A DNA stretch of 64,000 nucleotides. Origin: an uncultured Alcanivorax sp. Its GTDB lineage: Bacteria; Pseudomonadota; Gammaproteobacteria; Pseudomonadales; Alcanivoracaceae. This document shows, in pieces, positions 50,618-58,710 of this stretch; position 1 is the stretch's first letter, and every line of letters begins with the position of its first letter. Where the stretch lies: assembly GCF_947258575.1 (NCBI RefSeq), contig NZ_CAMYIV010000004.1, positions 62,001 through 126,000 of the forward strand, written 5' to 3'. A model generated the notes under the pieces. It was not told the origin of the DNA, ran no database searches, and saw only the letters and a program-made list of their open reading frames with translations. Made by a program: the position numbers and the translations under genes.

Positions 50618-51219
50618 TGTTGGCAGCGAATCGACTGTCCCCGGCTCTGGAAAGCCTGCCGCGGGTGTTTGCCCTGTCAGACCTGAAGCAATTGTTGCCC
50701 GGAGAGGAAGACCAGGCTCTGGATGTGGCCCTGCGCTGGCTGGAAGCTGGCGTCATCAAGCAGGTGGCGCCACCGCGGCCGGTTTTCTTCAAGGTAATAC
50801 TGGGCGAGGAACTGGATGAGGCGGATCGCTGCCGTGGCCTGTTGCGGGCTTTTCCCTCGCTGGTGATGGTGGCAGGCTCGGTCCTCTGGCGGCAGGGCCT
50901 CAGTGCCCAGCGCGACACGCTCCTGGAATGCTGTGTGTCGGAGCGTGAATTGAATTGCAACCTGCCGGGCGTGGCCCTGCGCTGGCGGCCCCCGGCATGG
51001 TGGGCGGCGGTGCGGCAGGCCGGTGGTATTGCCGGTGATCACCACGGCGTGGCCATGCTGACCCCGGAAATGGCGCTGGCCGATGCGGCGGCGTTCCAGG
51101 ATGTGTGGATGCCGGACCGGGGCGCAGTGGACTGGAACCAGCTGTCCACCGCCAAACTGAGTGAAGCTACCCAGCACTTATTGCCGTTGCGTGAGGAGAG
51201 TGGTGTCCGTACGGATTGA
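50617..51219 (+). CDS. Winged-helix protein with AbiEi-like layout
   Basis: A 200-residue protein. The N-terminal 55 residues look like a winged helix (FALSDLKQLLPGEEDQALDVALRWLEAGVIKQV), followed by a domain with VMVAGSVLWRQGL and HHGVAMLTPEMALADA. The latter resembles the 'speralld' region of AbiEi-type antitoxins. No AbiEii nucleotidyltransferase toxin is adjacent. The resemblance is by eye and not strong. Confidence 0.5.
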   Translation: MLAANRLSPALESLPRVFALSDLKQLLPGEEDQALDVALRWLEAGVIKQVAPPRPVFFKVILGEELDEADRCRGLLRAFPSLVMVAGSVLWRQGLSAQRDTLLECCVSERELNCNLPGVALRWRPPAWWAAVRQAGGIAGDHHGVAMLTPEMALADAAAFQDVWMPDRGAVDWNQLSTAKLSEATQHLLPLREESGVRTD

Positions 51220-51239
51220 CGGGGCCTGCCGGACTGTTA

Positions 51240-51258
51240 TTAAATGAGAACCATTATC
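51240..51258 (+). promoter_or_regulatory. Fur box upstream of the PepSY iron cluster
   Basis: TTAAATGAGAACCATTATC matches 14 of 19 positions of the consensus GATAATGATAATCATTATC, 22 bp before the first gene of the cluster. Its position before genes typical of iron and siderophore loci makes iron control likely. Confidence 0.7.
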
Positions 51259-51280
51259 AGGTCTTCAGGGTTCTTCTCCC

Positions 51281-51550
51281 ATGTGGTTTGCCGTTCTGGC
51301 CACCCTGGCCAGTGTTGTCCTTTTTTATCTCAGTGATCGCCAACAGCGCTGGCTGGATCAGCCCCTACCGGGGCTGTCGCGGCTATTGGCCTTGTTGTTG
51401 CTGGTCGCAGCCACCGCCCTCTGGGTGGTAATTCTGGGAGTGGGTGTCGGGCTCTTTGTGGGGCTCTGGGTGTTTGCCCTGCCGGCGATGCTGTTGCCGT
51501 TGATGGCAGGGCATTATCGCGACAGCTTCCAGCGGGGGCAGCGCGGATGA
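51281..51550 (+). CDS. DUF3325-like small membrane protein
   Basis: An 89-residue protein with three helices. The opening VVLFYLSDRQQRW and central LLALLLLVAATALWVVILG fit the DUF3325 pattern seen next to PepSY proteins in siderophore uptake loci. Function unknown, probably an accessory to iron release from siderophores at the inner membrane. Overlaps the next gene by 4 bp. Confidence 0.65.
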   Translation: MWFAVLATLASVVLFYLSDRQQRWLDQPLPGLSRLLALLLLVAATALWVVILGVGVGLFVGLWVFALPAMLLPLMAGHYRDSFQRGQRG

Positions 51551-51804
51551 GATATTTTCTGGGCGTGCTGCTCAGTCTTCCCTTGTCGTTGATGCTGATC
51601 GGGCTCGTAGCGGCGGTATTGCCGATGCCCTGGCATGGCTGGTTGGTGCTGCAACTGATTGCGGCCATCGTGCTGTGGATGCTGCTGGCATTGCTGGTGG
51701 CCCTGCCGACAAAGACCTGGCCGCCGCTGATCGCCCTGTTGGTGGGCAATCTGGCTGCCTGGCTGGCCCTGCAGGCCACACCATTGTACGGAGTGGGCGC
51801 ATGA
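51547..51804 (+). CDS. DUF3649-like small membrane protein
   Basis: An 85-residue protein with two or three helices (LPLSLMLIGLVAAVLPM, LQLIAAIVLWMLLALLVALPT). It sits in the place DUF3649 proteins usually take beside DUF3325 and PepSY proteins. The assignment is by pattern and context. It overlaps both neighbours by 4 bp. Confidence 0.6.
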   Translation: MRYFLGVLLSLPLSLMLIGLVAAVLPMPWHGWLVLQLIAAIVLWMLLALLVALPTKTWPPLIALLVGNLAAWLALQATPLYGVGA

Positions 51805-53414
51805 AAGGAGAGCGTTTGCGCCGGATGATCGATCTGCATGCCTGGGTGGGCGTGGCCAGCGGACTGGCGCTGTTTGTGGCCTTTTTCGCTGGCGCCATCA
51901 ATGTGTTTCACCACGAGCTGCATCACTGGCAGGAGCCGCATTTCGCGGAGCAGTCCGCCACGCCCATGGGCATGGACCGGCTGCTGGAGCAGGTCACCGA
52001 ACAATACCCGGATGCCCGCAAACGTCTCTACCTGCTTCCCGACGATGAAGACCCCGGGGTGATGTGGCTGGAGTCCTCCAAGGACGATTGGGTCACCGCC
52101 CATGCCACTGATTTCAATGCCCAGGGAGTGCATGAAGACGCTCCCCGTTCGGCGTTGGCGGATTTCATCAACGAGTTGCATTTTGCCCTGGGGATTCCCA
52201 ATCCCGGTTGGCCGATCAATATCGGCATGACGTTTATGGGGCTGATTTCGGTGATGTACGGGGTCGCGCTTTTCAGCGGGCTGCTGATTCACTGGCCGAA
52301 ACTCCGCAAGGAATTCTTTGCTCTCAAGCACGAGGGCAACATGCGCCGTTACTGGAAAAACCTGCACAACGTGATCGGCATTATCAGTTTCCCGTTCCAT
52401 CTGATCATGTCGGTGACCGGCGCTGCCATGGGCATGTTCACGGTGGTGGCGCTGTTGCTGGGGGCACTGGTGTTCGGGCCCCAGTTGCGCGGGGTGATCA
52501 CCGAGCAAACCGAAGTGTGGTCCGCAGTGGAAAGCCAGGGCAACAGCGTGATCATGCCGCGCATGGACGATGTGCTGTCCGCCGCTCGCAATGAGCTGCC
52601 GGAACTGACCGTGGACTGGCTGGAAATTCGTGGCTATGGCGATGCCGCCGGCTGGATTGATGTGGCCGGCTCCGTGCCCGGGTATGTGGGGCACCATGCC
52701 CATGTGGTGCTGGACCCGACCCTGGGGCCGTTGCGCGTGATTGCGCCGGGGCAGCGCAGTCTCAACTTTGCCAGTCTGTCGCCGGTTTACTCCCTGCACT
52801 TCGGTGATTACGGCGGCCTGCTGGTAAAACTGTTGTATTTCGTCCTGGGGCTGCTGGGCTCGCTGCTGTTTGTTTCCGGTAATATTCTCTGGTGCGAGCG
52901 CCGTTCGGATCGCACCGGTCCGGGGCGTTCCTCGGCCTTCCTGTTGCGTCTGACTGTGGGGATCTGTGCCGGCGTGGTGATCGGTATTGCCTTCAGTTTC
53001 CTGGCCAGCAAGCTGTTGCCCCATACCCCGTTGGCCGGGCTGGTGGCCATGGCGGAACGGGGGGTGTTTGCCTTGATCCTGGTGTTGCTGGTGGTCTGGA
53101 GTCTGCGCGCGTCGCCGCTGCGATTCAGCAGCCAGATGCTGCGCATCGCGCCGTTCTGCTATCTCGCCATTCCCCTGTTGCAGACGGTGCTGGAAGGCAG
53201 TCATGCCTGGCTGGAAGCGGATAACCGGCTGGTGAATCTGTTGTTGCTGGCCGTGGCGGCCAGCCTGTGGGTGGTGCGCCGCCAGTTCCGCAAGCGGATA
53301 CGCCAGGCCGAGCCCCATCCGCTGTGGGTGGGCAAGGTCTCCGAGGGCGATCCCAAGCATCTTGCCGACACCGAGCGGGAAGCCGATGCGGCGGCCTCGC
53401 ACTCGGCCAGATAA
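51801..53414 (+). CDS. PepSY-associated membrane protein, iron/siderophore type
   Basis: A 537-residue protein with four main membrane helices and large periplasmic PepSY domains. Hallmarks: RRMIDLHAWVGVASGLALFVAFFAGAINVFHHELHHW (first helix with His), YWKNLHNVIGIISFPFHLIMSVTGA, and YSLHFGDYGGLLVKLLYFVLGLLGSLLFVSGNILW. Paired His could bind haem. Such proteins are thought to reduce ferric siderophores. Ends with a terminator; the preceding Fur box implies iron repression. Confidence 0.85.
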   Translation: MKGERLRRMIDLHAWVGVASGLALFVAFFAGAINVFHHELHHWQEPHFAEQSATPMGMDRLLEQVTEQYPDARKRLYLLPDDEDPGVMWLESSKDDWVTAHATDFNAQGVHEDAPRSALADFINELHFALGIPNPGWPINIGMTFMGLISVMYGVALFSGLLIHWPKLRKEFFALKHEGNMRRYWKNLHNVIGIISFPFHLIMSVTGAAMGMFTVVALLLGALVFGPQLRGVITEQTEVWSAVESQGNSVIMPRMDDVLSAARNELPELTVDWLEIRGYGDAAGWIDVAGSVPGYVGHHAHVVLDPTLGPLRVIAPGQRSLNFASLSPVYSLHFGDYGGLLVKLLYFVLGLLGSLLFVSGNILWCERRSDRTGPGRSSAFLLRLTVGICAGVVIGIAFSFLASKLLPHTPLAGLVAMAERGVFALILVLLVVWSLRASPLRFSSQMLRIAPFCYLAIPLLQTVLEGSHAWLEADNRLVNLLLLAVAASLWVVRRQFRKRIRQAEPHPLWVGKVSEGDPKHLADTEREADAAASHSAR

Positions 53415-53427
53415 CGCAGACGCTTGC

Positions 53428-53461
53428 ACAAAAAAAGGGCCGGATATTCCGGCCCTTTTTT
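53428..53461. terminator. Bidirectional terminator between PepSY and FadL genes
   Basis: GGGCCGG-ATATT-CCGGCCC stem flanked by A7 and T6, between two convergent genes. Confidence 0.93.
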
Positions 53462-53470
53462 GTTCCCGCT

Positions 53471-54778
53471 TCAGAAGCGGTAGGTGGCCTGCAGGCTCAA
53501 GCCGTGGGCGCTGTTTTCAAACTCGGCGCGGTAGCTTGACTGATCCACCTTGCCTTTCTTCTCTTGCAGGTACGCGTACGCCGCATCCAGGGTCAGATCG
53601 GCGGTGGGACTCCAGCCGGCGCCCAGGGTGAAGATATCCCGGTCGCTGACCGGAATCCGCACGGTGCGATGGGCATCGTTGGTGGGCGAGTTGTCCCGGG
53701 CGTAGCCGGCACGCACCACCCATTGCGGGTTCAGCTGGTAGGCGCCACCGAAGGCAACGGCCCAGGTGTCTTCCCATTTCAGCTCTTCGGAAATGGTGGC
53801 GAAGCTGCCCGCGTAAGCCGGGTGTACGCCGCTGTTGTTCACTTCAATGCCTCTCAGGCGGCTCCAGCGGGTCCAGGTGGTGCCCAGATTCAGAGTCAGT
53901 TTGTCGGTGGCCCGGAAGCTGACGGAAGTATCCACGGACTCCGGCATGGTGATGTCCAGCTCTGCATCATAGCTGCCATTGAGCCCGGGCAGGCCGGTGG
54001 GAATCATCGGGTTGGGTGGAATCGGGCCCAGCATGCCGTTGGCGCCACTGACCTTGGTGCGACCTTCCAGGGAGTAGTCAGTCTTGGAGTGATAGGTCAG
54101 CCCCCAGTCCAGCCGGTCGTTCACTGCTACCAGCAGGCCCAGGGTATAGCCCACGGCCAGATCGTCGCCTTCGATATCCACCTCGGCATCACCGCTGCCG
54201 GCTATCGGGCCGGGCACGGCAGCGTTGGGCACATTGCTGCTCAGGGCGCCGTCGATGCGGTTTAGGGTGGGGCCAAAGCCCACCGATACCTTGTCGGTGA
54301 AGGCGTAGCTCAGGGTTGGCTGGATGGTCACAACCTGTACTTCGCTTTTCAGGCCGTTGTAGCGGCCCTGCCAGCCATCCTCGTAATCACTGACCACGCC
54401 AAAAGGCGCGTACACGCCGATACCGGCATGCCATTTGTTGTTGAGCGGGGTGACGTAATAGCCGAACGGAATGGTGGTGAAGGGCACCATGTCACCGTCG
54501 TTACTGCCGCCCTGGCCCAGTTTTCCCTGGGGATTACGGATGTCGGTGCTGGCGTCGATAAAGGCCAGACCACCGCTGATCTCGGCACGTTTGAGGCGGC
54601 TCATGCCGGCCGGGTTGCCATACAGGGTGCTGGCGTTGGCTGCGCTGGAAGCGCGACCGGCGTAGGCGGAGCCGGCGCTGCTGGCGCTTTGTTCGTTGAG
54701 GGCCAGGCCGTTGGCCAGGGCCTGGCCGGAAGCCGCGGCAATGGCTGCTGCCAGCAGGACGTTGTTCGAATACTTCAT
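53471..54778 (-). CDS. FadL-family outer-membrane long-chain fatty acid transporter
   Basis: A 435-residue outer-membrane barrel. Signal peptide ends ...SGQALA, followed by the FadL N-terminus NGLALNEQSASSAGSAYAGRASSAANASTLYGNPAGMSRL (Gly-Asn-Pro-Ala-Gly hatch motif). It ends LSLQATYRF with terminal Phe. This channel moves long-chain fatty acids or hydrocarbons across the outer membrane. ATG 54778 is preceded by CGGGAAAG. A desaturase follows further upstream on the same strand. Confidence 0.92.
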   Translation of the reverse strand: MKYSNNVLLAAAIAAASGQALANGLALNEQSASSAGSAYAGRASSAANASTLYGNPAGMSRLKRAEISGGLAFIDASTDIRNPQGKLGQGGSNDGDMVPFTTIPFGYYVTPLNNKWHAGIGVYAPFGVVSDYEDGWQGRYNGLKSEVQVVTIQPTLSYAFTDKVSVGFGPTLNRIDGALSSNVPNAAVPGPIAGSGDAEVDIEGDDLAVGYTLGLLVAVNDRLDWGLTYHSKTDYSLEGRTKVSGANGMLGPIPPNPMIPTGLPGLNGSYDAELDITMPESVDTSVSFRATDKLTLNLGTTWTRWSRLRGIEVNNSGVHPAYAGSFATISEELKWEDTWAVAFGGAYQLNPQWVVRAGYARDNSPTNDAHRTVRIPVSDRDIFTLGAGWSPTADLTLDAAYAYLQEKKGKVDQSSYRAEFENSAHGLSLQATYRF

Positions 54779-55143
54779 GATAGCTTTCCCGAGTTGTTTT
54801 TTGCGCGCGCAAGTTAACATTCGGACACAAATTATTACAGAGTGTTTATCGTCAATGTCGCCGAAAAAACAGGATAAAAGCGTCATTATTGCGGAAACAT
54901 GATGTTTATTGTTGTGAAGGTGATTCGAAAACAAATTGAGTGTTTACCGCTTTTGGCTTTGTGGATGGAGGCCCGCTGGTGTTGCGCAATGGCACAGTGA
55001 TGGGGCGAGTAGCGTGGACGGCAGGAAGCCCTTTTCGGCGCCAGTAAGGTGCTGGCGAATGCGTTGGTCAGGGCAGCGAGAAGGCATGGGCGCGTCAATC
55101 GGAGTTGCCGCGCCAGACTGGGGCAATGGAGGGGTGGCTGTTG
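54779..55143. other. 365-bp gap with no gene recognised
   Basis: AT-rich near 54820-54930, where the FadL promoter must lie; I see TTGACG on the minus strand but no convincing -10 at the right distance. The remainder up to the desaturase stop is GC-rich with no feature I can support. Confidence 0.5.
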
Positions 55144-56028
55144 TCAGGAGCGGCCTGTTACCGGTTTGCGCGAGAACACCCCGATGATCGGTGTGCCCTG
55201 TGCCTGCAGAATCGGCTCGATGTCCCGATGCAGGGCGTGGTACCGATAAAATGGCACTCGTGGGAACAGGTGGTGGATGGAATGCAGGTTCTGCCCCAGC
55301 CAGAACCACTCCAGCGGTTTCATCCAGCGAGGCATAATCAGGCTGTTGGTATTGCGATAGCGGTCACTGACCTTGTAGGGGTGATGCGGGCGATAGGCGA
55401 ACCAGTAGGCGGTGAAGAGTCCGCCGGTGTAGTAGCCGAGAAGAATCACCGCCACCGTGCCGGGCTGATCCACCATGACCAGAAAGGCAATCCGCCAGCC
55501 CAGTGAGACCACCAGCTCGGCGCAATAAATCAGTTTTTCTTGCAGCGATGCGCTGCCCCAGCGGTGCTGTACAAAAAACGTATTCTGCACCCACTGGAAG
55601 CGCAGCCCGGCGGCCAACAGGCCCAGGGGGCCTTTCTGCATTCCGCTGATAATGAAGTCCGGATCCTTGTCCGGCTGGTTGGTATAGCGGTGGTGGGTAA
55701 AGTGCTCGATGCGGTGGGAGGCATAGGGAATCGCAATGATCGGCGCCACCAGATACCCGCACAGATCGTTGATCCATTTATGGCGGTCATTTTGCCCGTG
55801 GATGTTGCCATGGGCCGCCTCATGCAGCGGCGTGTAGGACATATAAGTCAGCGCCGCCACCAACAGATAGGCGCCCCAGGCCGGCAGGGTGCCACTGGCA
55901 AACAGAACGAGAGTGACAACAAAGGCGGTGACCACGGCCAGGGTCAGCAAGATTGTCGGCCAGGCGGTTTTCCCCATATAGTGCTTGGCGCAGGCAATGG
56001 CCTGCTTGTTCAATGTGGCCGCATCCAT
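55144..56028 (-). CDS. Membrane fatty acid desaturase/hydroxylase
   Basis: A 294-residue diiron membrane enzyme. Histidine boxes: HEAAHGNIHG, HRIEHFTHHRYTN and HSIHHLFP. The spacing differs from acyl-CoA delta-9 desaturases and is closer to the fatty-acid-desaturase/beta-carotene-hydroxylase superfamily. Product unknown. ATG 56028 has AGAGG upstream; the frame extends further but without family residues. Divergent from an AraC regulator that probably controls it. Confidence 0.85.
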   Translation of the reverse strand: MDAATLNKQAIACAKHYMGKTAWPTILLTLAVVTAFVVTLVLFASGTLPAWGAYLLVAALTYMSYTPLHEAAHGNIHGQNDRHKWINDLCGYLVAPIIAIPYASHRIEHFTHHRYTNQPDKDPDFIISGMQKGPLGLLAAGLRFQWVQNTFFVQHRWGSASLQEKLIYCAELVVSLGWRIAFLVMVDQPGTVAVILLGYYTGGLFTAYWFAYRPHHPYKVSDRYRNTNSLIMPRWMKPLEWFWLGQNLHSIHHLFPRVPFYRYHALHRDIEPILQAQGTPIIGVFSRKPVTGRS

Positions 56029-56091
56029 GGTGTTGCCTCTTGTGAGTATCATCAGGCTCAACACTACGGTGCTCCCACAACAACCAGAATA

Positions 56092-56125
56092 GCCGCCGTG
56101 GCCAATCGCCCTGCCTAAGTGGCCA
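56092..56125. promoter_or_regulatory. Direct repeat between desaturase and AraC genes
   Basis: GCCNNNGTGGCCA occurs at 56092-56104 and 56113-56125, an offset of 21 bp, as tandem AraC-type sites usually have. It lies between the divergent desaturase and regulator genes. Confidence 0.55.
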
Positions 56126-56144
56126 GAGTGTGACGGGACGGGCA

Positions 56145-57161
56145 ATGCAGCATTCAGACGACAAGCTTCACCCGGTGGCCATCAGTCAGGTCATGCTCAA
56201 CTTCGCCCAACGACATGGCATCGACCGGCAAACCTGCCTGCTCGGCACCGGCATTGCCGACGAAGCCCTGTCCAGTGGCGAGGGTCTGGTGACCCGCACC
56301 CAGGAAATGCGCCTGATCGAAAACCTCATGCTGGCACTGCCGGCAGCAGGAGTGGGCGGTTTTGAGCTGGGCCGGCAATACAACCTGGCCACCTTCGGGG
56401 TATGGGGGTTCGCCCTGCGCACCTGCAAGACCCTGCGCGATGCCGCCGCTCTGGGCGTACGTTACCTGCCGTTGAGCACCGCCTACTGCCGGATTACGGT
56501 CTGTGAGCAGGGCGATACGTTCGGCGTGACATTCGATCCCGACCCGATACCGGCGCACTTGCGCCAGTTTTTGCTCGAGCGGGACATGGCCACTGCTCTC
56601 AATTTGGTCAGGGAAATCACGTTTCAGGGGGTGGCGTTTACGGGTATCGAGTTCACTGGCGAACCGGATGTGGCGGCGTCCGCCGTGGCGGAGCTGTGCG
56701 GGGTGATGCCCACCTTTCATGCCCGCGCCAACCGTATCCTGGTCAGCCGTGCCGGGGCCAACCAGCCGTTCCCCGGCTACGATCCGGTGCTGACCCGCAT
56801 GCTAGAGCAGCAATGCCGGCAGCGTATGGACACCGTGGAAAGCAGTGGCGTCGCCGGCAAGGTTCGCCAGAAACTGCTCGGAGAGCTGGGCCTCGGCGCT
56901 ACCCTTAACGACATGGCCAGCGAGCTGGCCCTCTCTACGCGCAGTCTTCGTCGCAAACTGGAACAGGAAGGCACCAGCTACCGCGACCTGGTCGAAGAGG
57001 AGCGCCGGCAACTGGCCTTGCAGCTGCTCGGCAACACCACAATGAAAATCGAAGAGGTCGCCGCCCACCTGGCCTATAACGACGCCGGCGGCTTCGTGCG
57101 CGCTTTTCGGCGCTGGCAGGGCTGCTCGCCCAGCGAGTACAGGGAGGATTTGCCTGGGTGA
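56145..57161 (+). CDS. AraC-family regulator with arabinose-binding-like N-terminus
   Basis: A 338-residue regulator of the same type as that at 39673-40650. The N-terminal domain has FELGRQYNLATFGVWGFALRTCKTLRDAAALGVRYL; the C-terminal AraC helix-turn-helix pair includes LNDMASELALSTRSLRRKLEQEGTSYRDLV and EEVAAHLAYNDAGGFVRAFRRWQGCSPSEYRE. An in-frame GTG 15 bases upstream is an alternative start. Divergent from a desaturase gene, with a 21-bp-spaced direct repeat in the gap; it likely regulates membrane lipid composition. Confidence 0.9.
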   Translation: MQHSDDKLHPVAISQVMLNFAQRHGIDRQTCLLGTGIADEALSSGEGLVTRTQEMRLIENLMLALPAAGVGGFELGRQYNLATFGVWGFALRTCKTLRDAAALGVRYLPLSTAYCRITVCEQGDTFGVTFDPDPIPAHLRQFLLERDMATALNLVREITFQGVAFTGIEFTGEPDVAASAVAELCGVMPTFHARANRILVSRAGANQPFPGYDPVLTRMLEQQCRQRMDTVESSGVAGKVRQKLLGELGLGATLNDMASELALSTRSLRRKLEQEGTSYRDLVEEERRQLALQLLGNTTMKIEEVAAHLAYNDAGGFVRAFRRWQGCSPSEYREDLPG

Positions 57162-57184
57162 TATCCGCGATGGGGCACAAAAAA

Positions 57185-57218
57185 GGGGCCTCCCGGGTGG
57201 GAGGCCCCTTTCTTTTAT
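57185..57218 (+). terminator. Terminator after the AraC gene
   Basis: GGGGCCTCCC/GGGAGGCCCC stem (10 bp) followed by TTTCTTTTATTT, 24 bp past the stop; abuts the tRNA gene on the other strand. Confidence 0.92.
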
Positions 57219-57219
57219 T

Positions 57220-57296
57220 TGGCACGCCCGAGAGGATTCGAACCTCTGACCTTTGCCTCCGGAGGGCAACGCTCTATCCAGCTGAGCTACGGGCGC
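57220..57296 (-). tRNA. tRNA-Arg (anticodon CCG)
   Basis: A 77-nt cloverleaf with encoded CCA. The acceptor stem pairs GCGCCCG with CGGGCGT (first pair G-U). The D arm has GCTCAGCTGGATAGAGC, the anticodon loop CTCCGGA contains CCG, and the T arm AGAGGTTCGAATCCTCT. It reads codon CGG. Confidence 0.97.
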
Positions 57297-57569
57297 AAAA
57301 CGTATTGCAGATAGCCGAATGAGGTTGGTCAGTGCCGGCGGTCTGCAGATGAAGAACTTGGGGGTTCAACGGGCGCGAATGATAGCCGGTTGTGGCGTTG
57401 GCGTCCATGGATGGGATGCATTGTGGACGCAGATGCTTATAATCTGCGCGCGCCGTGCGATCACGGCAGTCATTTCGCGGCAGTCTGCCTCTTTCGGGTT
57501 TCCGGCAGTGCTGTTTCCCCCAACGAGCCCGTGTCTGTAACAACAGGCAAGTGTATCGGAGGAAACAGG

Positions 57570-57899
57570 ATGAACCTGTACTGGATTGTGCTATTACTGG
57601 CAGTGATCGTGGAAATTGCCTGGGCCATGAGCCTCAAATGGATTCAGATGCAGCCCGGTGTGGCGTCCATCGGCACGGCGCTGGTGCTCACCGCCCTGAA
57701 CATGCTGATGTTGTCCTATGCCATGAAGGGCATTCCGGTGGGTACCGCCTATGCGGTCTGGACCGGGCTCGGGGCAGTGGGGATTACCGTGTTGGGCATT
57801 CTGTTCTTCAAGGACCCTGCCAGCCTGTCACGGCTGGCCTTCATGGGGCTGGTGGTGGTCGGTATTATCGGTCTCAAGTTGACCGCATCGTCAGCCTGA
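57570..57899 (+). CDS. sugE: SMR-family efflux protein (SugE/Gdx-like)
   Basis: A 109-residue, four-helix protein of the small multidrug resistance family. The conserved Glu of helix 1 is in LAVIVEIAWAMSLKW (Glu14). The WAMSLKW after Glu and AVWTGLGAVG in helix 3 are the SugE/Gdx (guanidinium exporter) pattern. It works as an antiparallel dimer with proton exchange. Start ATG 57570 with GGAGGAAACAGG upstream. I checked the 270-bp leader for a guanidine riboswitch and could not find one. Confidence 0.88.
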   Translation: MNLYWIVLLLAVIVEIAWAMSLKWIQMQPGVASIGTALVLTALNMLMLSYAMKGIPVGTAYAVWTGLGAVGITVLGILFFKDPASLSRLAFMGLVVVGIIGLKLTASSA

Positions 57900-58016
57900 T
57901 GGCGAGTTTCGGCTCGCACGCTTGTGCTGTCCATTTTACAATCTTTTCCCATGAATCCCCCGATAAATCGGTACCCTCTGCGGGCAGATGTTGGCCGCCA
58001 ACTGATGGAGAAAACT

Positions 58017-58706
58017 GTGCGCATTGCTTATCTGGAAGATGACATGGCTCAGGCTGAGCTTGTCACTCACTGGCTTAAGGAAGCGGGCCATAACTGTATT
58101 CACCTGGCCAGCGGGCGCGAGTTCATGTCCCTGTTGCGGCGCGACACCTTCGACATTTTGGTGCTCGATTGGGAAGTGCCGGATATGAATGGCTACGCCG
58201 TGCTGGAGGAAGTTCGGGCCAGCGGCAACCGCACCCCGGTGCTGTTTGCCACCCAGCGGGACGATGAGTCCTCCATTGTTGGAGCCCTGTCCCAGGGTGC
58301 GGACGACTATATGGTCAAGCCTACCAAGCAAGCGGAATTGCTGGCCCGGATAGCCGCGTTAGGGCGCCGGGCGGGGGTATCGGATATGGATGATGAAACA
58401 GCCCTGACAGTGGGGCCGTGGACGGTGGACCGGTCGCGGCGGCAGATCCTGCTGGCGGACGAGCCGGTGAAGCTGACCGACAAGGATTATGAGCTTGCCA
58501 GCTATCTGTTCCAGAATGTGGGCAAGCTGATGAGTCGTGCCCACCTGCTGGAAAAGGTCTGGGGTATCATGACTCCGATCGAATCTCGTACTGTGGATGT
58601 GCATATCAGCCGCATCCGTCGCAGCCTGCAGATACGCCCGGAACAGGGCTACCGCATCAAGACGGTTTACCAGCATGGTTACCGCCTGGAGCCGATTGAG
58701 GAATAA
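58017..58706 (+). CDS. OmpR-family response regulator
   Basis: A 229-residue response regulator. Receiver domain (about 1-118) with phospho-acceptor Asp51 in ILVLDWEVPDMNG, acidic pair at Glu7-Asp8-Asp9, Thr79 and Lys101; the DNA-binding winged helix follows (LTDKDYELASYLFQNVG...VDVHISRIRRSL). The GTG at 58017 is chosen because GGAG lies 6 bases upstream; the ATG at 58005 has no ribosome site. The next two genes encode a LysM-FecR protein and a CHASE2 histidine kinase, its probable partners. Confidence 0.93.
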   Translation: MRIAYLEDDMAQAELVTHWLKEAGHNCIHLASGREFMSLLRRDTFDILVLDWEVPDMNGYAVLEEVRASGNRTPVLFATQRDDESSIVGALSQGADDYMVKPTKQAELLARIAALGRRAGVSDMDDETALTVGPWTVDRSRRQILLADEPVKLTDKDYELASYLFQNVGKLMSRAHLLEKVWGIMTPIESRTVDVHISRIRRSLQIRPEQGYRIKTVYQHGYRLEPIEE

Positions 58707-58710
58707 CGCT

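Noticed and set aside
51330-53429. A 699-codon minus-strand open frame opposite the PepSY cluster
   Set aside because: Gln/His/Arg-rich low-complexity translation typical of antisense to GC-rich genes; the plus-strand genes are clear.
54936-55187. A plus-strand reading frame of 83 codons in the gap before the desaturase
   Set aside because: No ribosome site, no hydrophobic or domain pattern, and it runs into the desaturase antisense.
57220-57296. Integrative element at tRNA-Arg
   Set aside because: No integrase, no duplicated tRNA end seen nearby, and flanking genes look native.
57297-57569. Guanidine riboswitch upstream of sugE
   Set aside because: I looked for the conserved segments of guanidine-I, -II and -III classes and found no convincing match; only a TATAAT-like hexamer at 57438.
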